Below are positions 51,923 through 61,181 of a stretch of 64,000 nucleotides of DNA, in pieces (positions within the stretch are counted from its first letter, which is position 1; each line of letters starts with the position of its first letter). The notes beneath the pieces are model-generated. The model saw only the letters and a list, made by a program, of their open reading frames with translations. It ran no database searches and was not told the origin of the DNA. Both the position numbers and the translations under genes were made by a program. Where the stretch lies: assembly GCF_038561965.1 (NCBI RefSeq), contig NZ_CP139348.1, positions 2,418,001 through 2,482,000 of the forward strand. Reading direction: 5' to 3'. This DNA is from Stutzerimonas stutzeri (lineage in GTDB: Bacteria > Pseudomonadota > Gammaproteobacteria > Pseudomonadales > Pseudomonadaceae).

Positions 51923-54073
51923 TCACTCGTCGGACTTGATCAATTCCAACAGCAACAGCGAACGACCCGTCACGGCGTACTCGTCGTTGAAGTCGAAACG
52001 CTCGGGGCGCGCGGTCGGGTGATTGGTGTCGATCAGGCGATTCCAGTAAATGCCTTGCGGCACCTCGGGTAGCGTGAAATTCACCATGTCGTGATGCGAG
52101 TTGACGATCATCAACAGCGTCGAGTCGGAGCCGGCGCGCCGGATACCGGTAGGCTGGGCACGGCCGTCGAGCAGCATGCCCATGCAGCGGTTGTGCGCAT
52201 CCTCCCACTGCTCGATGGACATTTCCTCGGCGTTTGGAGCCAGCCAGGTCACGTCCTTCACGCCCAGCTCTTCGTTGTAGGCGCCCACCAGGAACCGGCC
52301 ACGGCGCAACATCGGGAAGCGCTGGCGCAGGCGGATCAGCTTGCGCGTGAAGCCGAGCAGGCCGTAGCTGTCCTCGCTGATATCCCAGTTCACCCAGCCG
52401 ATTTCGCTGTCCTGGCAGTAGGCATTGTTGTTGCCGTGCTGGGTGCGGGCGAATTCATCGCCAGCGACGATCATCGGCGTGCCCTGGGAGAACAGCAGCG
52501 TGGCGAGGAAATTGCGCATCTGCCGATAGCGCAGCTCGTTGATCTCCGGGTCCTCGGTATGCCCCTCGACGCCGTGGTTCCACGACAGGTTGTTGTCGCT
52601 GCCGTCGCGGTTGCCTTCGTCGTTGTCCTCGTTGTGCTTGTGGTTGTAGGACACCAGGTCCTTCAACGTAAAGCCATCATGGGCGGTGACGAAGTTGATC
52701 GAGCTGAACGGACGCCGCCCGCGCTGGTTGAATAGATCGCCGGAGCCGGTGAGGCGGCTGGCGAAGTCGGCCAGCTGGCCGTCGTCGCCTTTCCAGAACG
52801 AGCGCACCGTATCGCGGAACTGGTCGTTCCACTCGGCCCAGCCCGGCGGGAAGCCACCGACCTGATAGCCGCCGGGGCCACAGTCCCAGGGCTCGGAAAT
52901 CAGTTTGGTCTTGGCCAGTACCGGGTCCTGGCGGCAGGCGACGAGGAAGCCGTGACGCTCGTCGAACCCATCGTGCTCGCGGCCGAGAATGGTCGCCAGA
53001 TCGAAGCGGAAGCCATCGACGTGCATCTCGGTCGCCCAGTAGCGCAGCGAGTCGGTGACCATCTGCAGTACACACGGGTGGCTCATGTCCAGCGTGTTGC
53101 CGGTGCCGGAATCGTTGATGTAGTAGCGCTTGTCGTCGGGCATCAGGCGGTAGTACGAGGCGTTGTCGATGCCGCGCATGGAGAGGGTCGGGCCCCGCTC
53201 GTTACCTTCGGCGGTGTGGTTGTAGACCACGTCGAGAATCACTTCGAGGTCGGCGTTGTGCAGATGCGCGACCATTTCCTTGAACTCGGTGATCTTGCCG
53301 CTGGCCAGGTACTTCGGATGCGGCGCGAAGAAGGCGATGCTGTTGTAGCCCCAGTAGTTGGCCATGCCTTTTTCCAGCAGATGCTGGTCCTGCACGAAGG
53401 CATGGATCGGCAATAGCTCAATTGACGAGACACCCAGTTTGCGGATGTAGTCGATCACTTCCGGCGTCTTGAAGCCGGCAAAAGTACCGCGCACATCGTC
53501 CGCCACCGCCGGATGGCGCATGGTGTAACCACGTACATGGGTCTCGTAGATGATCGTCTTGTCCCAGGGCACCTGCACCGGGTGATCGCGGCCCCAGGTG
53601 AAGGCCGGGTCGATAATTTTGCACTTGGGTACGAAGGGCGCGCTGTCGCGCTCGTCGAAACTGAGGTCGCCATCAGGATGGCCAATGGTGTAGCCGAATA
53701 GCGCTTCCGACCATTTCAGCTCGCCCACCAGCTGCTTGGCATAGGGGTCGATCAGCAGCTTGTTCGGGTTGAAGCGATGGCCGTTCTCCGGGTCATACGG
53801 ACCGTATACGCGGTAGCCGTAGATCTGCCCGGGATGGGCATCCGGCAAGTAGCCATGCCAGATCTCGTCGGTGTACTCGGGCAACTCGATGCGCTCGAGT
53901 TCTACCTCACCACTGGCGTCGAACAGGCACAGCTCAACCTTGGTGGCGTGGGCGGAGAAAATGGCGAAATTGACCCCCAGGCCGTCCCAGGTTGCCCCAA
54001 GAGGGAAGGGCAAGCCCTCGCTGATCCTGGATGGAGTCGACACCTGTGGCACGTAGGGCTTTTTCTTACTCAT
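51923..54073 (-). CDS. glgX: Glycogen debranching enzyme GlgX
   Basis: A 716-residue GH13_11 isoamylase-type enzyme that hydrolyses alpha-1,6 branches. An N-terminal CBM48 domain (GLPFPLGATWDGLGVNFAIFS) precedes the barrel with Asp358 (DGFRFDLATI), Glu394 (LISEPWD) and Asp466 (VTAHDGF). Last gene of the glgA operon, 92 bases after the DUF2934 gene. It frees short linear chains that TreY/TreZ and MalQ can use. Confidence 0.95.
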   Translation of the reverse strand: MSKKKPYVPQVSTPSRISEGLPFPLGATWDGLGVNFAIFSAHATKVELCLFDASGEVELERIELPEYTDEIWHGYLPDAHPGQIYGYRVYGPYDPENGHRFNPNKLLIDPYAKQLVGELKWSEALFGYTIGHPDGDLSFDERDSAPFVPKCKIIDPAFTWGRDHPVQVPWDKTIIYETHVRGYTMRHPAVADDVRGTFAGFKTPEVIDYIRKLGVSSIELLPIHAFVQDQHLLEKGMANYWGYNSIAFFAPHPKYLASGKITEFKEMVAHLHNADLEVILDVVYNHTAEGNERGPTLSMRGIDNASYYRLMPDDKRYYINDSGTGNTLDMSHPCVLQMVTDSLRYWATEMHVDGFRFDLATILGREHDGFDERHGFLVACRQDPVLAKTKLISEPWDCGPGGYQVGGFPPGWAEWNDQFRDTVRSFWKGDDGQLADFASRLTGSGDLFNQRGRRPFSSINFVTAHDGFTLKDLVSYNHKHNEDNDEGNRDGSDNNLSWNHGVEGHTEDPEINELRYRQMRNFLATLLFSQGTPMIVAGDEFARTQHGNNNAYCQDSEIGWVNWDISEDSYGLLGFTRKLIRLRQRFPMLRRGRFLVGAYNEELGVKDVTWLAPNAEEMSIEQWEDAHNRCMGMLLDGRAQPTGIRRAGSDSTLLMIVNSHHDMVNFTLPEVPQGIYWNRLIDTNHPTARPERFDFNDEYAVTGRSLLLLELIKSDE

Positions 54074-54165
54074 GACATCTCCAGGGATGGAACGGCGTGC
54101 CGAAGCGAGCGTCGGCGCGGACGGTCATTCGACCGGCCCGACGCCGACAAGATGCCTGCCGCCTG

Positions 54166-54519
54166 TCAGCTTTCCTTCTTCGCGCGCGGGGTGCGGGTTT
54201 TCTTGATGACTTCAGGTGTTCCGGCCTTGGCGTCAGTGTCGGCTTTCGGTGCGGCGCGGGTCGCGCGGGGCTTCGCAGCCGGGGCGTCCTTGGCCTTGGT
54301 TTTGGCTTTGGGCGCGGCGTCGGTTGGTGTCACGTCGGTGGGTTTGGTAGCGGCCTTGCGCGGACGGCTAGCTGCCGGCTTCTCTGCAGCAGCGCCGTGT
54401 TCGGCCTCCGCCAGCTTGCGGGCCATTGCCCAGTGGCGCTCTTCTTCACCCTCCGGGCAACCCTCGGATTGCCAGATCTGATAAGCGAACTCGCGGATAC
54501 GTTGCTCTTCTGAACTCAT
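54166..54519 (-). CDS. DUF2934 protein with lysine/alanine-rich tail
   Basis: A 117-residue protein. Residues 1-40 are a DUF2934 domain (RIREFAYQIWQSEGCPEGEEERHW), a short helical motif; residues 45-117 are a low-complexity Lys/Ala/Pro/Thr tail (KPTDVTPTDAAPKAKTKAK) with strong positive charge, resembling histone H1-like or Ku tails. AGGAG lies eleven bases before the ATG. It sits inside the trehalose/glucan operon between treY and glgX; the function of the domain is unknown. The tail suggests contact with nucleic acid or an acidic polymer. Confidence 0.75.
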   Translation of the reverse strand: MSSEEQRIREFAYQIWQSEGCPEGEEERHWAMARKLAEAEHGAAAEKPAASRPRKAATKPTDVTPTDAAPKAKTKAKDAPAAKPRATRAAPKADTDAKAGTPEVIKKTRTPRAKKES

Positions 54520-54541
54520 TGTTGGGATTCTCCTGTTGCTC

Positions 54542-57328
54542 TCATATAGACGTATGCAGGACGGCCACCGGCAGTCCGTCCAAAACCCGCGCAACCTCAA
54601 GGCTGGCTTGTTGGGATGTGACTGTCGTTCCGTCGAAAAGTCGCTCGAATTCACTACCGTCCAGCGCCTCGGGCAGCGCGATTCGGGTGTTGCCCCAGCG
54701 CTCGGCCGGCACCCTTGGCACTTCACAATCGCCCAGCAGACCGGCTGCCAGCCGCGGCACCACAACCACCAGCCATTCGCCGTCCAGCTCGCGGGCAAAG
54801 GCCAGCAAATGCTCCGACTGCTCACCACTCACCGAAAGCGCCAGATAACGACCTTCACTGAGCAGCCGCGGGTAGCGGCGGCGCAGCTGCAACGTACGGC
54901 TGATCACGCACTGCTTGATGCGACCGTCGTGCCAGCTTTGCAGCAATTGATCGAAGGACGCGGCGCTGTCGAGGCTGCGCTGGCGCGCAGCGAAGTCCAC
55001 AGGCCTGCGGTTATCAGGATCAACCAGGCTGAAATCCCAATACTCGGCGCCTTGATAGAGGTCTGGCACCCCCGGCGTAGTCATGCGCAGCAAGCTTTGC
55101 ACAAGACCGTTCAACGCACCGGCAGGGGCCAGCTCTGTGGCGGCCGCGGCGATTTCGTCCCGTAATGGTGCACCCTCGTCGGCAAGCAGCAGGTGCTCGA
55201 CATACTGACGACAGGCGTTCTCGTAGTCGCCGTTGGGGTCGCTCCAGGTCGTCCGCAGCTTGGCTTCGCGCAGGGCTTTTTCCTGCCACTGCAGAATACG
55301 TGCGCAGAACTGCTCCATCGCCGCCTTGTCGTCTGCGCGAAGATCCAGCGGCCAGCAGCTGAGCAGGATCTGAAACAACATCAGTTCGTCGGCAGCAGAG
55401 GGCGCGTCGCCGTCGCCGAGCTGCTGGATACGGCCGGCGGTCATGTTGCGCCAGCGTCGTACCTTGCCAGCGAACCAGTCGGCCCGTTCGCTGATAACGG
55501 CCATGCGCGCCCGGGTGTCCTCGCCACGCTTATGGTCGTGGGTCGCGGTCGTCAGCATGTTGCGCGGAAAGTGCTCGACACGCTGCAGGCACTCGTCATG
55601 AAACGCTTGCAGCGGCGCGCTGAAATGCTGCGGATCGAAACCCACGTCATTACGCGAGAGCAGGATGCCGGAGCGATAGCAGGCGGTATCCTCCACGGCC
55701 TTGGCCGCGGCTGGCGAAGTCAGTTGCTGGAAGCGCGTGCAAGCGTAGCGACGGATCTTGCGCAGGTTGCGCGGAAGTGTCCGCAAGCTTTCGCCACCCA
55801 GCCAGCGCTGCAGGTGATCGAGCAGCGGCCAGTCGGCCTCGTTCAAGGTGGTCCGCGCGCCGTCCAGTGCCTGCTGGAAAAACGGCTCATCGGCTTCGCG
55901 GCGGCCAGGCGCTGCGATATAGGTGCGGTACACCGGGAAGTGGATGATCAGCTCCAGCAGCGCCCGGCGAATGGCACCGAGGGTGATGTCGCGGGTCATC
56001 ACGTCGCCGCGAGCGACTTGCAGCAAGGCCAGCGCCACGGTTTCGAAGTCACCGGCCAGCGGACCGGTCAGCACCAGCTGACGTGCCTGGCGCGCTTCCT
56101 CGAGGAAGTCGGTGGTGCGCCCGCTGGTTTCGCTCCATAGCGCGCAGAGCACCGATTCACCGGCCGGATCGTGCTGCAGCAGCGAAACCTGGTTCATGAA
56201 TTCGTAACCGGTGGTGCCATCCACACCCCAATCGTCATGCAGGCGCTCGCCACCAGCGAGAATCTTCTCGACATAGATCGGCACGTGATCCTGCACGGCG
56301 TCCTGCGGACGCCCAGCGTTCAGTCGGTCGACGCGGCGGCGCAGTCGCCGGCAATAGCCGCGCGGATCGGCCAGCCCGTCGATGTGGTCGATACGCAAGC
56401 CATCTACCAGGCCGTCGCCGATCAGTTCGAAAATCTTGGCGTGGGTTTCCTCGAACACTACTGGCCGCTCGACGCGCAAACCGCCCAGCTCGTTGATATC
56501 GAAGAAGCGCCGCCAGTTGATGTCGTCACCTGCGGTCCGCCAGCTGGCCAGGCGGTAGTGCTGACGTTCGAGCAGGCTGTGCAGTCGGCGGAAGCCATCC
56601 TCGGTGGTCGAGTCGTAGGTGCCGAGCGCCTGCTCGAGTGCCTGGCGGGTATCGGCGTTCTGCAACTGCTCGGCAAGCTCCGTGCGCAGCAGACGCGCAG
56701 CCTGGTAAGGCGCCGGCTCGGTCTTAAGTGCATCGAAATGCTGCGCCAGGGACCGCAGCTGCGGATGATCGGCTGCGCGCAATACCTCGCCGTAGCTAGG
56801 CGGGGTAATGGGGAAGCGATGCTCGTAGTGCTCGGCGTAAAGCGAGCCATTATCAGTGTCCAGACGCAGCTTCACGGTGCCTTGCTGCAAGGCCTCGCCA
56901 TAGTCGCTGCCAAGAAAGGGCACCAACAACTGACCTTCGAGCAGCGGATCGGGCGAATTCCACTCGATATCGAAGAACTGCGCATAGGGGCTGCGGCGGC
57001 CCCACTCCAGCACGTCCAGCCACCAGGCGTTACCCGAGCCACCGACGGCCATGTGATTGGAGACAATATCTAGGATCAGGCCCATGCCTTTGCCGCGCAG
57101 CGCTTCGACGAGGCGATGCAGGGCCGGCTCACCGCCCAGCTCCGGGTTGATGCGGGTGGGATCGATCACGTCATAACCGTGCATGGAGCCGGGGCGGGCG
57201 GTCAGCAGCGGTGAGGCGTAGATATGGCTGATGCCGAGCTCGGCGAAGTAGTCCACCAGCGCGGTGGCGTCGTCCAGCGTGAAATCGCGGTGGAATTGCA
57301 GTCGCAGGGTTGCGGTGAGGTCTTTCAT
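54542..57328 (-). CDS. treY: Malto-oligosyltrehalose synthase TreY
   Basis: A 928-residue GH13_26 enzyme that converts the reducing-end maltose unit of an alpha-1,4-glucan to trehalose. Family features: start TLRLQFHRDFTLDDA, the GYDVIDPTRINPELGG region, Asp314 nucleophile (GLRIDHIDGL), Glu354 acid (YVEKILAGGE) and TTATHDHKRGEDTRAR. The stop/start overlap with malQ is 4 bases. Longer than the usual 700-860 residues, mainly in the central alpha-helical insert. Confidence 0.94.
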   Translation of the reverse strand: MKDLTATLRLQFHRDFTLDDATALVDYFAELGISHIYASPLLTARPGSMHGYDVIDPTRINPELGGEPALHRLVEALRGKGMGLILDIVSNHMAVGGSGNAWWLDVLEWGRRSPYAQFFDIEWNSPDPLLEGQLLVPFLGSDYGEALQQGTVKLRLDTDNGSLYAEHYEHRFPITPPSYGEVLRAADHPQLRSLAQHFDALKTEPAPYQAARLLRTELAEQLQNADTRQALEQALGTYDSTTEDGFRRLHSLLERQHYRLASWRTAGDDINWRRFFDINELGGLRVERPVVFEETHAKIFELIGDGLVDGLRIDHIDGLADPRGYCRRLRRRVDRLNAGRPQDAVQDHVPIYVEKILAGGERLHDDWGVDGTTGYEFMNQVSLLQHDPAGESVLCALWSETSGRTTDFLEEARQARQLVLTGPLAGDFETVALALLQVARGDVMTRDITLGAIRRALLELIIHFPVYRTYIAAPGRREADEPFFQQALDGARTTLNEADWPLLDHLQRWLGGESLRTLPRNLRKIRRYACTRFQQLTSPAAAKAVEDTACYRSGILLSRNDVGFDPQHFSAPLQAFHDECLQRVEHFPRNMLTTATHDHKRGEDTRARMAVISERADWFAGKVRRWRNMTAGRIQQLGDGDAPSAADELMLFQILLSCWPLDLRADDKAAMEQFCARILQWQEKALREAKLRTTWSDPNGDYENACRQYVEHLLLADEGAPLRDEIAAAATELAPAGALNGLVQSLLRMTTPGVPDLYQGAEYWDFSLVDPDNRRPVDFAARQRSLDSAASFDQLLQSWHDGRIKQCVISRTLQLRRRYPRLLSEGRYLALSVSGEQSEHLLAFARELDGEWLVVVVPRLAAGLLGDCEVPRVPAERWGNTRIALPEALDGSEFERLFDGTTVTSQQASLEVARVLDGLPVAVLHTSI

Positions 57329-59400
57329 CGATGCGCAGCTCCACGATGATTGCGGCGGGCTTGCGCAAAGGACGCCAGCCGACGGCTACTGGCCGGGCTG
57401 TCGAGCAACGTTGCACTGTCGCCGGGATAGCGGCGACGCCAGTTGGGATGGGTTTCGACAATGCCGGGCATGTTGGTCTGTTCTTCCAGGCCAAGCGCAT
57501 CTTCGACCGGTACCAGCACCAGCGGTGCCGGGGTATGGGCCAGGAAGCAGATGGCGGCATCAACGGCGTCCTCAGCGCTCAGCAGCACATCCGGGTTCTT
57601 ACCGCTGTACTCGCACAAGGCGCGATTCAGCCCGGCGCGCTCCTTCTCGCGCGCTCGCCACTGGGCGTCGCGGTCGGATTCGGGCACCTGACCGACCTTG
57701 ATGCGCCAGTCGATATCGTGACCTTGCCACCAACCCGTCAGGGTCGGGATGTCGTGGGTGCTGCTGGTCGCCAGCGCCTGCGCTGGATACTGGCCAGGCG
57801 TTTGGAAATGGCCGTCATGCTGTTCGAACAGCAACACCCGCATGCCCAGGATTCCACGTGCTGCGAGTACGTCCCGCAGACCGTGGGGAATGGTGCCGAG
57901 GTCCTCGCCGAGGATCACCGCCTGATGGCGCCAGGCTTCGAGACAGAGCAGGCGCAGCATGTCGTCGAAGGGGAAGTTGAGGTACACGCCGCGCTTCGGA
58001 TCGGCGCCGGCGGGTACAACCCAGAGGCGCTTCAGGCCCAGCACATGGTCGATGCGCATGCCGCCGGCGTGAGCGAGGTTGGCCCGCAGCATCTCGATGT
58101 AGGCGCGAAACCCGTTCTGCTGCAAGCCCCAGGGCGAGAAGGCGGAGATGCCCCAGTTCTGTCCGTCGCGGTTCATGATGTCCGGCGGAGCACCGACGCT
58201 CAGCGATGCCAGCAGCTCGGATTGCCGGCTCCAGGCCTGGCTGCCGCCGCCATCGGCGCCCACGGCCAGATCGGAAATCAGGCCGATGCGCATGCCAGCG
58301 CTGCGCGCAGCGACCTGTGCGCGCTCCAGACCGCGGGCCATCAGCCACTGGCCGAAAGCGTGGTAACTGACTTCATCCGAATGTTCACGGGCGAAGGCCT
58401 CGACCGCTGGGCTGGCTGGGTCGCGGTAATCGCTTGGCCAGTCATTCCAGTGTTGGGTATGGCCAAGTCCGTCGCGCAAATGGCTGTGCAGGACTTCGAA
58501 CCGGCAATGGTTTTCCAATGCCTCGCCGCCGGCGCTGCGGAAGCTGTCGAAATCGGCCTGTAGCGGATTCTCCCCTTGGCTGAAATCGTCGAACAACTGG
58601 CGAAGCAGCTTTTGACGCGACTGCGCAACGGCAGGCCAGTCGATCAGATCAAGACGCTCGAGCCGCTCCAGTTCCTCCCGGAGTCCGCAGGTCTCGATAG
58701 CCAGCCGGAGCGGTCGTTCGCCGAGGATCGACCCGGGCGCGGCATGTAGCACGTTGAAGAACAGCCGGCTCGAGGGCGAGTAGGGGCTGTACTGATTGAT
58801 GTGCGCGCCAAACATTGCGTGCCCCGGACTGATGCCCAGCGCATCGGCGCCATGGGCAGCGGCATTGCTGACGAGGGCTTCGAGCGCCTGGGTGTCGCCC
58901 AGACCACCATCGCCTGTCCGGCGCAGTCCGTATAACTGCACCGTCAGACCCCAGGCGTCCGCCCCGGCGATTTCGGCGACGGTGGGACAGGAGAGCGGCG
59001 CGACAGCCACGGTCAACTGATACTTGTCGATGGTCAGCCGGTAATAGCCAGGGGTGTCGATAGCCGGCAGGCGCGCCTGGAAATCGAGCGTGCCCTGCTG
59101 GGCGTCGCCATCTTCTGCCTGCAACTCGAAACGACTTGCGGCGGGAAAGTAGGCGGAAAGATCCAGCGCAGCGTGCTGATCGCACGTAAGCAAGGGTGGC
59201 ACGCCGCCGTGGTTGTTCTTGTGAGCCAGTATCTCGAGGCTGGCGTCGATATCTGCATCGGTCTCTGCGGCCAGCCCGAGACAGGCCAGCACGTCACGCA
59301 GCACAGCCGGCTCGACCCGTTGTTCACGGTTATCGGCATCAACCCAGTCGATGGATAAACCGGCGGCTTCGGCCAGGCGGATCAGGGATTCGTCGCTCAT
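57325..59400 (-). CDS. malQ: 4-alpha-glucanotransferase MalQ
   Basis: A 691-residue GH77 amylomaltase that reshuffles glucan chains and releases glucose. An N-terminal domain of about 140 residues precedes the barrel (YGLRRTGDGGLGD near 158). Catalytic motifs are GMRIDHVLGLKRLW, GEDLGTIP and TSSTHDIPTLTGWW. It overlaps treZ and treY by 4 bases on each side. In this setting it probably remodels short maltodextrins left by GlgX and TreY/TreZ. Confidence 0.94.
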   Translation of the reverse strand: MSDESLIRLAEAAGLSIDWVDADNREQRVEPAVLRDVLACLGLAAETDADIDASLEILAHKNNHGGVPPLLTCDQHAALDLSAYFPAASRFELQAEDGDAQQGTLDFQARLPAIDTPGYYRLTIDKYQLTVAVAPLSCPTVAEIAGADAWGLTVQLYGLRRTGDGGLGDTQALEALVSNAAAHGADALGISPGHAMFGAHINQYSPYSPSSRLFFNVLHAAPGSILGERPLRLAIETCGLREELERLERLDLIDWPAVAQSRQKLLRQLFDDFSQGENPLQADFDSFRSAGGEALENHCRFEVLHSHLRDGLGHTQHWNDWPSDYRDPASPAVEAFAREHSDEVSYHAFGQWLMARGLERAQVAARSAGMRIGLISDLAVGADGGGSQAWSRQSELLASLSVGAPPDIMNRDGQNWGISAFSPWGLQQNGFRAYIEMLRANLAHAGGMRIDHVLGLKRLWVVPAGADPKRGVYLNFPFDDMLRLLCLEAWRHQAVILGEDLGTIPHGLRDVLAARGILGMRVLLFEQHDGHFQTPGQYPAQALATSSTHDIPTLTGWWQGHDIDWRIKVGQVPESDRDAQWRAREKERAGLNRALCEYSGKNPDVLLSAEDAVDAAICFLAHTPAPLVLVPVEDALGLEEQTNMPGIVETHPNWRRRYPGDSATLLDSPASSRRLASFAQARRNHRGAAHR

Positions 59401-61169
59401 TTGGCTTTCTCCAGATACAGCTTGGCCATACGAGGCGGCAATTGGTCGGGCATGTCATCCGACTCACGGCTGGCGAACAGCAATTGCGCAACGCTAGACG
59501 AGGCGGGCAGTGGAGCGGCTTGTTCGCCAAGGTTCAGCTCAAGGCGCAGCTGGCTGCCGTCACCCAGCTGCCAGCGGGCAAGCACGGCCGCATCGCCAAG
59601 CACGCTGGAGCCGAGAAACGCCGCACCGGGCAGGCGCGGCACGATCTCGCCATGGCGGATGCGCAGCAGCTGGCGGTACAGCGCATACCACTCGGCATGC
59701 CCGGCGCTTTCATGGGCGCCGAAGTCCGGCCGCGAATCCTCAAAGGTCGATGCCTCGTTAGGGTCTGGAATGCGCTCGCGGGTGGCTTCATCAGCAAACT
59801 CGGCGAATTCTGCAAACTCGTTGCGACGGCCCTCACGCACTGCGTCGGCCAGCTCTCCGTGATGGCTGGTGAAAAACAAGAACGGTTGGCGCGAACCCCA
59901 TTCCTCGCCCATGAACAACAGCGGGATCATTGGCGACAGCAACAGCGCCGCGGTGGCGGCACGAAGCGCATCCGCATCGGCAAGCGTAATCAGGCGATCA
60001 CCGAAGGCACGGTTGCCGGTCTGATCGTGGTTCTGCAGGAACAGCACGAATGATGTCGGCGGAAGGTGGCCACTGGGCTCGCCACGGGCTTCGCCACGGC
60101 GATTGTTCTGTCCCTGGTAGATGAAACCTTCGCCAAGGAAGCGCGCCAGCTTTGTCGTCGAGTCCTGGTGATAGTCGCCGTAGTAGCCCTGGCTTTCGTC
60201 GGTCAGTAGCGCGTGCAGCACGTTGTGACCATCATCATTCCACTGCGCTGTGAACCCCTGTGTGAGCAGGCTGGAGCGGTTGTCCTCGTTCTCCAGAACC
60301 AGATGCACATGGCGGCCAGGCTCCACAGTGGTGTGTACACGCTCGGCCAGTTCAGTCAGGAAGCTGCGATCAGGGATGGCATGCACGGCATCGAAACGCA
60401 GACCGTCGAAACGGTAGTCCATCAGCCACATCAGCGTGTTGTCGATGAAGAAATCGCGCACTTCGCGGCGGCGGAAGTCTATGCCGTCGCCCCAGGGGGT
60501 TTGCTGGTCGTGACGGAAAAAGTGTTTGGCATAACGGCCGAGATAATTGCCGTCCGGGCCGAAGTGGTTGTAGACCACATCAAGGAACACCATCAGACCC
60601 AGGCCGTGAGCGGTATCGATCAGGTGCTTGAGTTCTTCCGGGCTGCCGTAGGCCGCTTCCGGTGCATAAGGCAGGACGCCGTCGTAACCCCAGTTGCGAT
60701 CGCCGGGAAACTCGGCGATGGGCATCAGCTCGATCGCTGTCACGCCGAGTTCAGCGAGCGCGGCGAGGTGCTTTTCCATTGCGGCGAAACCGCCATACAG
60801 ACCGACATGGGTCTCATACAGCACGGTCTCGTGCCATGGCCGGCCGCGCCAGTCGGCGTTGCGCCAGAGATAATTATTCTGCGTATCGACCACCAGGCTC
60901 GGCGCGTGTACGTCGCCAGCCTGTGCTCGCGATGCCGGGTCAGGAACATGCAACTCGTCGTCGATAAGAAACCGGTAGAGCGTACCGGCCCCGTAAGGTG
61001 CCTCGATGCTGTACCAGCCGTCTTGCCCCGCGGTCATCGGCAGCGTTTGTGCGCCTACAACGATCAGACTGACACTCTGCGCATCGGGCGCCCAGAGTCT
61101 GAAACGGGTCGTCCCGTCGTCCAGCAACTCCGGACCGTGATGCCCGATATAGGCACGCTGCTTCTGCAT
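59397..61169 (-). CDS. treZ: Malto-oligosyltrehalose trehalohydrolase TreZ
   Basis: A 590-residue GH13_10 enzyme that cuts trehalose off malto-oligosyltrehalose. The N-terminal CBM48-like domain (FRLWAPDAQSVSLIV) is followed by the barrel with nucleophile Asp (FDGLRFDAVHAI), Glu (HLVLENEDNRSS) and FLQNHDQTGNRAFG. It starts 12 bases after glgA with AGAGG upstream and overlaps malQ by 4 bases. Confidence 0.94.
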   Translation of the reverse strand: MQKQRAYIGHHGPELLDDGTTRFRLWAPDAQSVSLIVVGAQTLPMTAGQDGWYSIEAPYGAGTLYRFLIDDELHVPDPASRAQAGDVHAPSLVVDTQNNYLWRNADWRGRPWHETVLYETHVGLYGGFAAMEKHLAALAELGVTAIELMPIAEFPGDRNWGYDGVLPYAPEAAYGSPEELKHLIDTAHGLGLMVFLDVVYNHFGPDGNYLGRYAKHFFRHDQQTPWGDGIDFRRREVRDFFIDNTLMWLMDYRFDGLRFDAVHAIPDRSFLTELAERVHTTVEPGRHVHLVLENEDNRSSLLTQGFTAQWNDDGHNVLHALLTDESQGYYGDYHQDSTTKLARFLGEGFIYQGQNNRRGEARGEPSGHLPPTSFVLFLQNHDQTGNRAFGDRLITLADADALRAATAALLLSPMIPLLFMGEEWGSRQPFLFFTSHHGELADAVREGRRNEFAEFAEFADEATRERIPDPNEASTFEDSRPDFGAHESAGHAEWYALYRQLLRIRHGEIVPRLPGAAFLGSSVLGDAAVLARWQLGDGSQLRLELNLGEQAAPLPASSSVAQLLFASRESDDMPDQLPPRMAKLYLEKAK

Positions 61170-61181
61170 TGAACAACCTCT

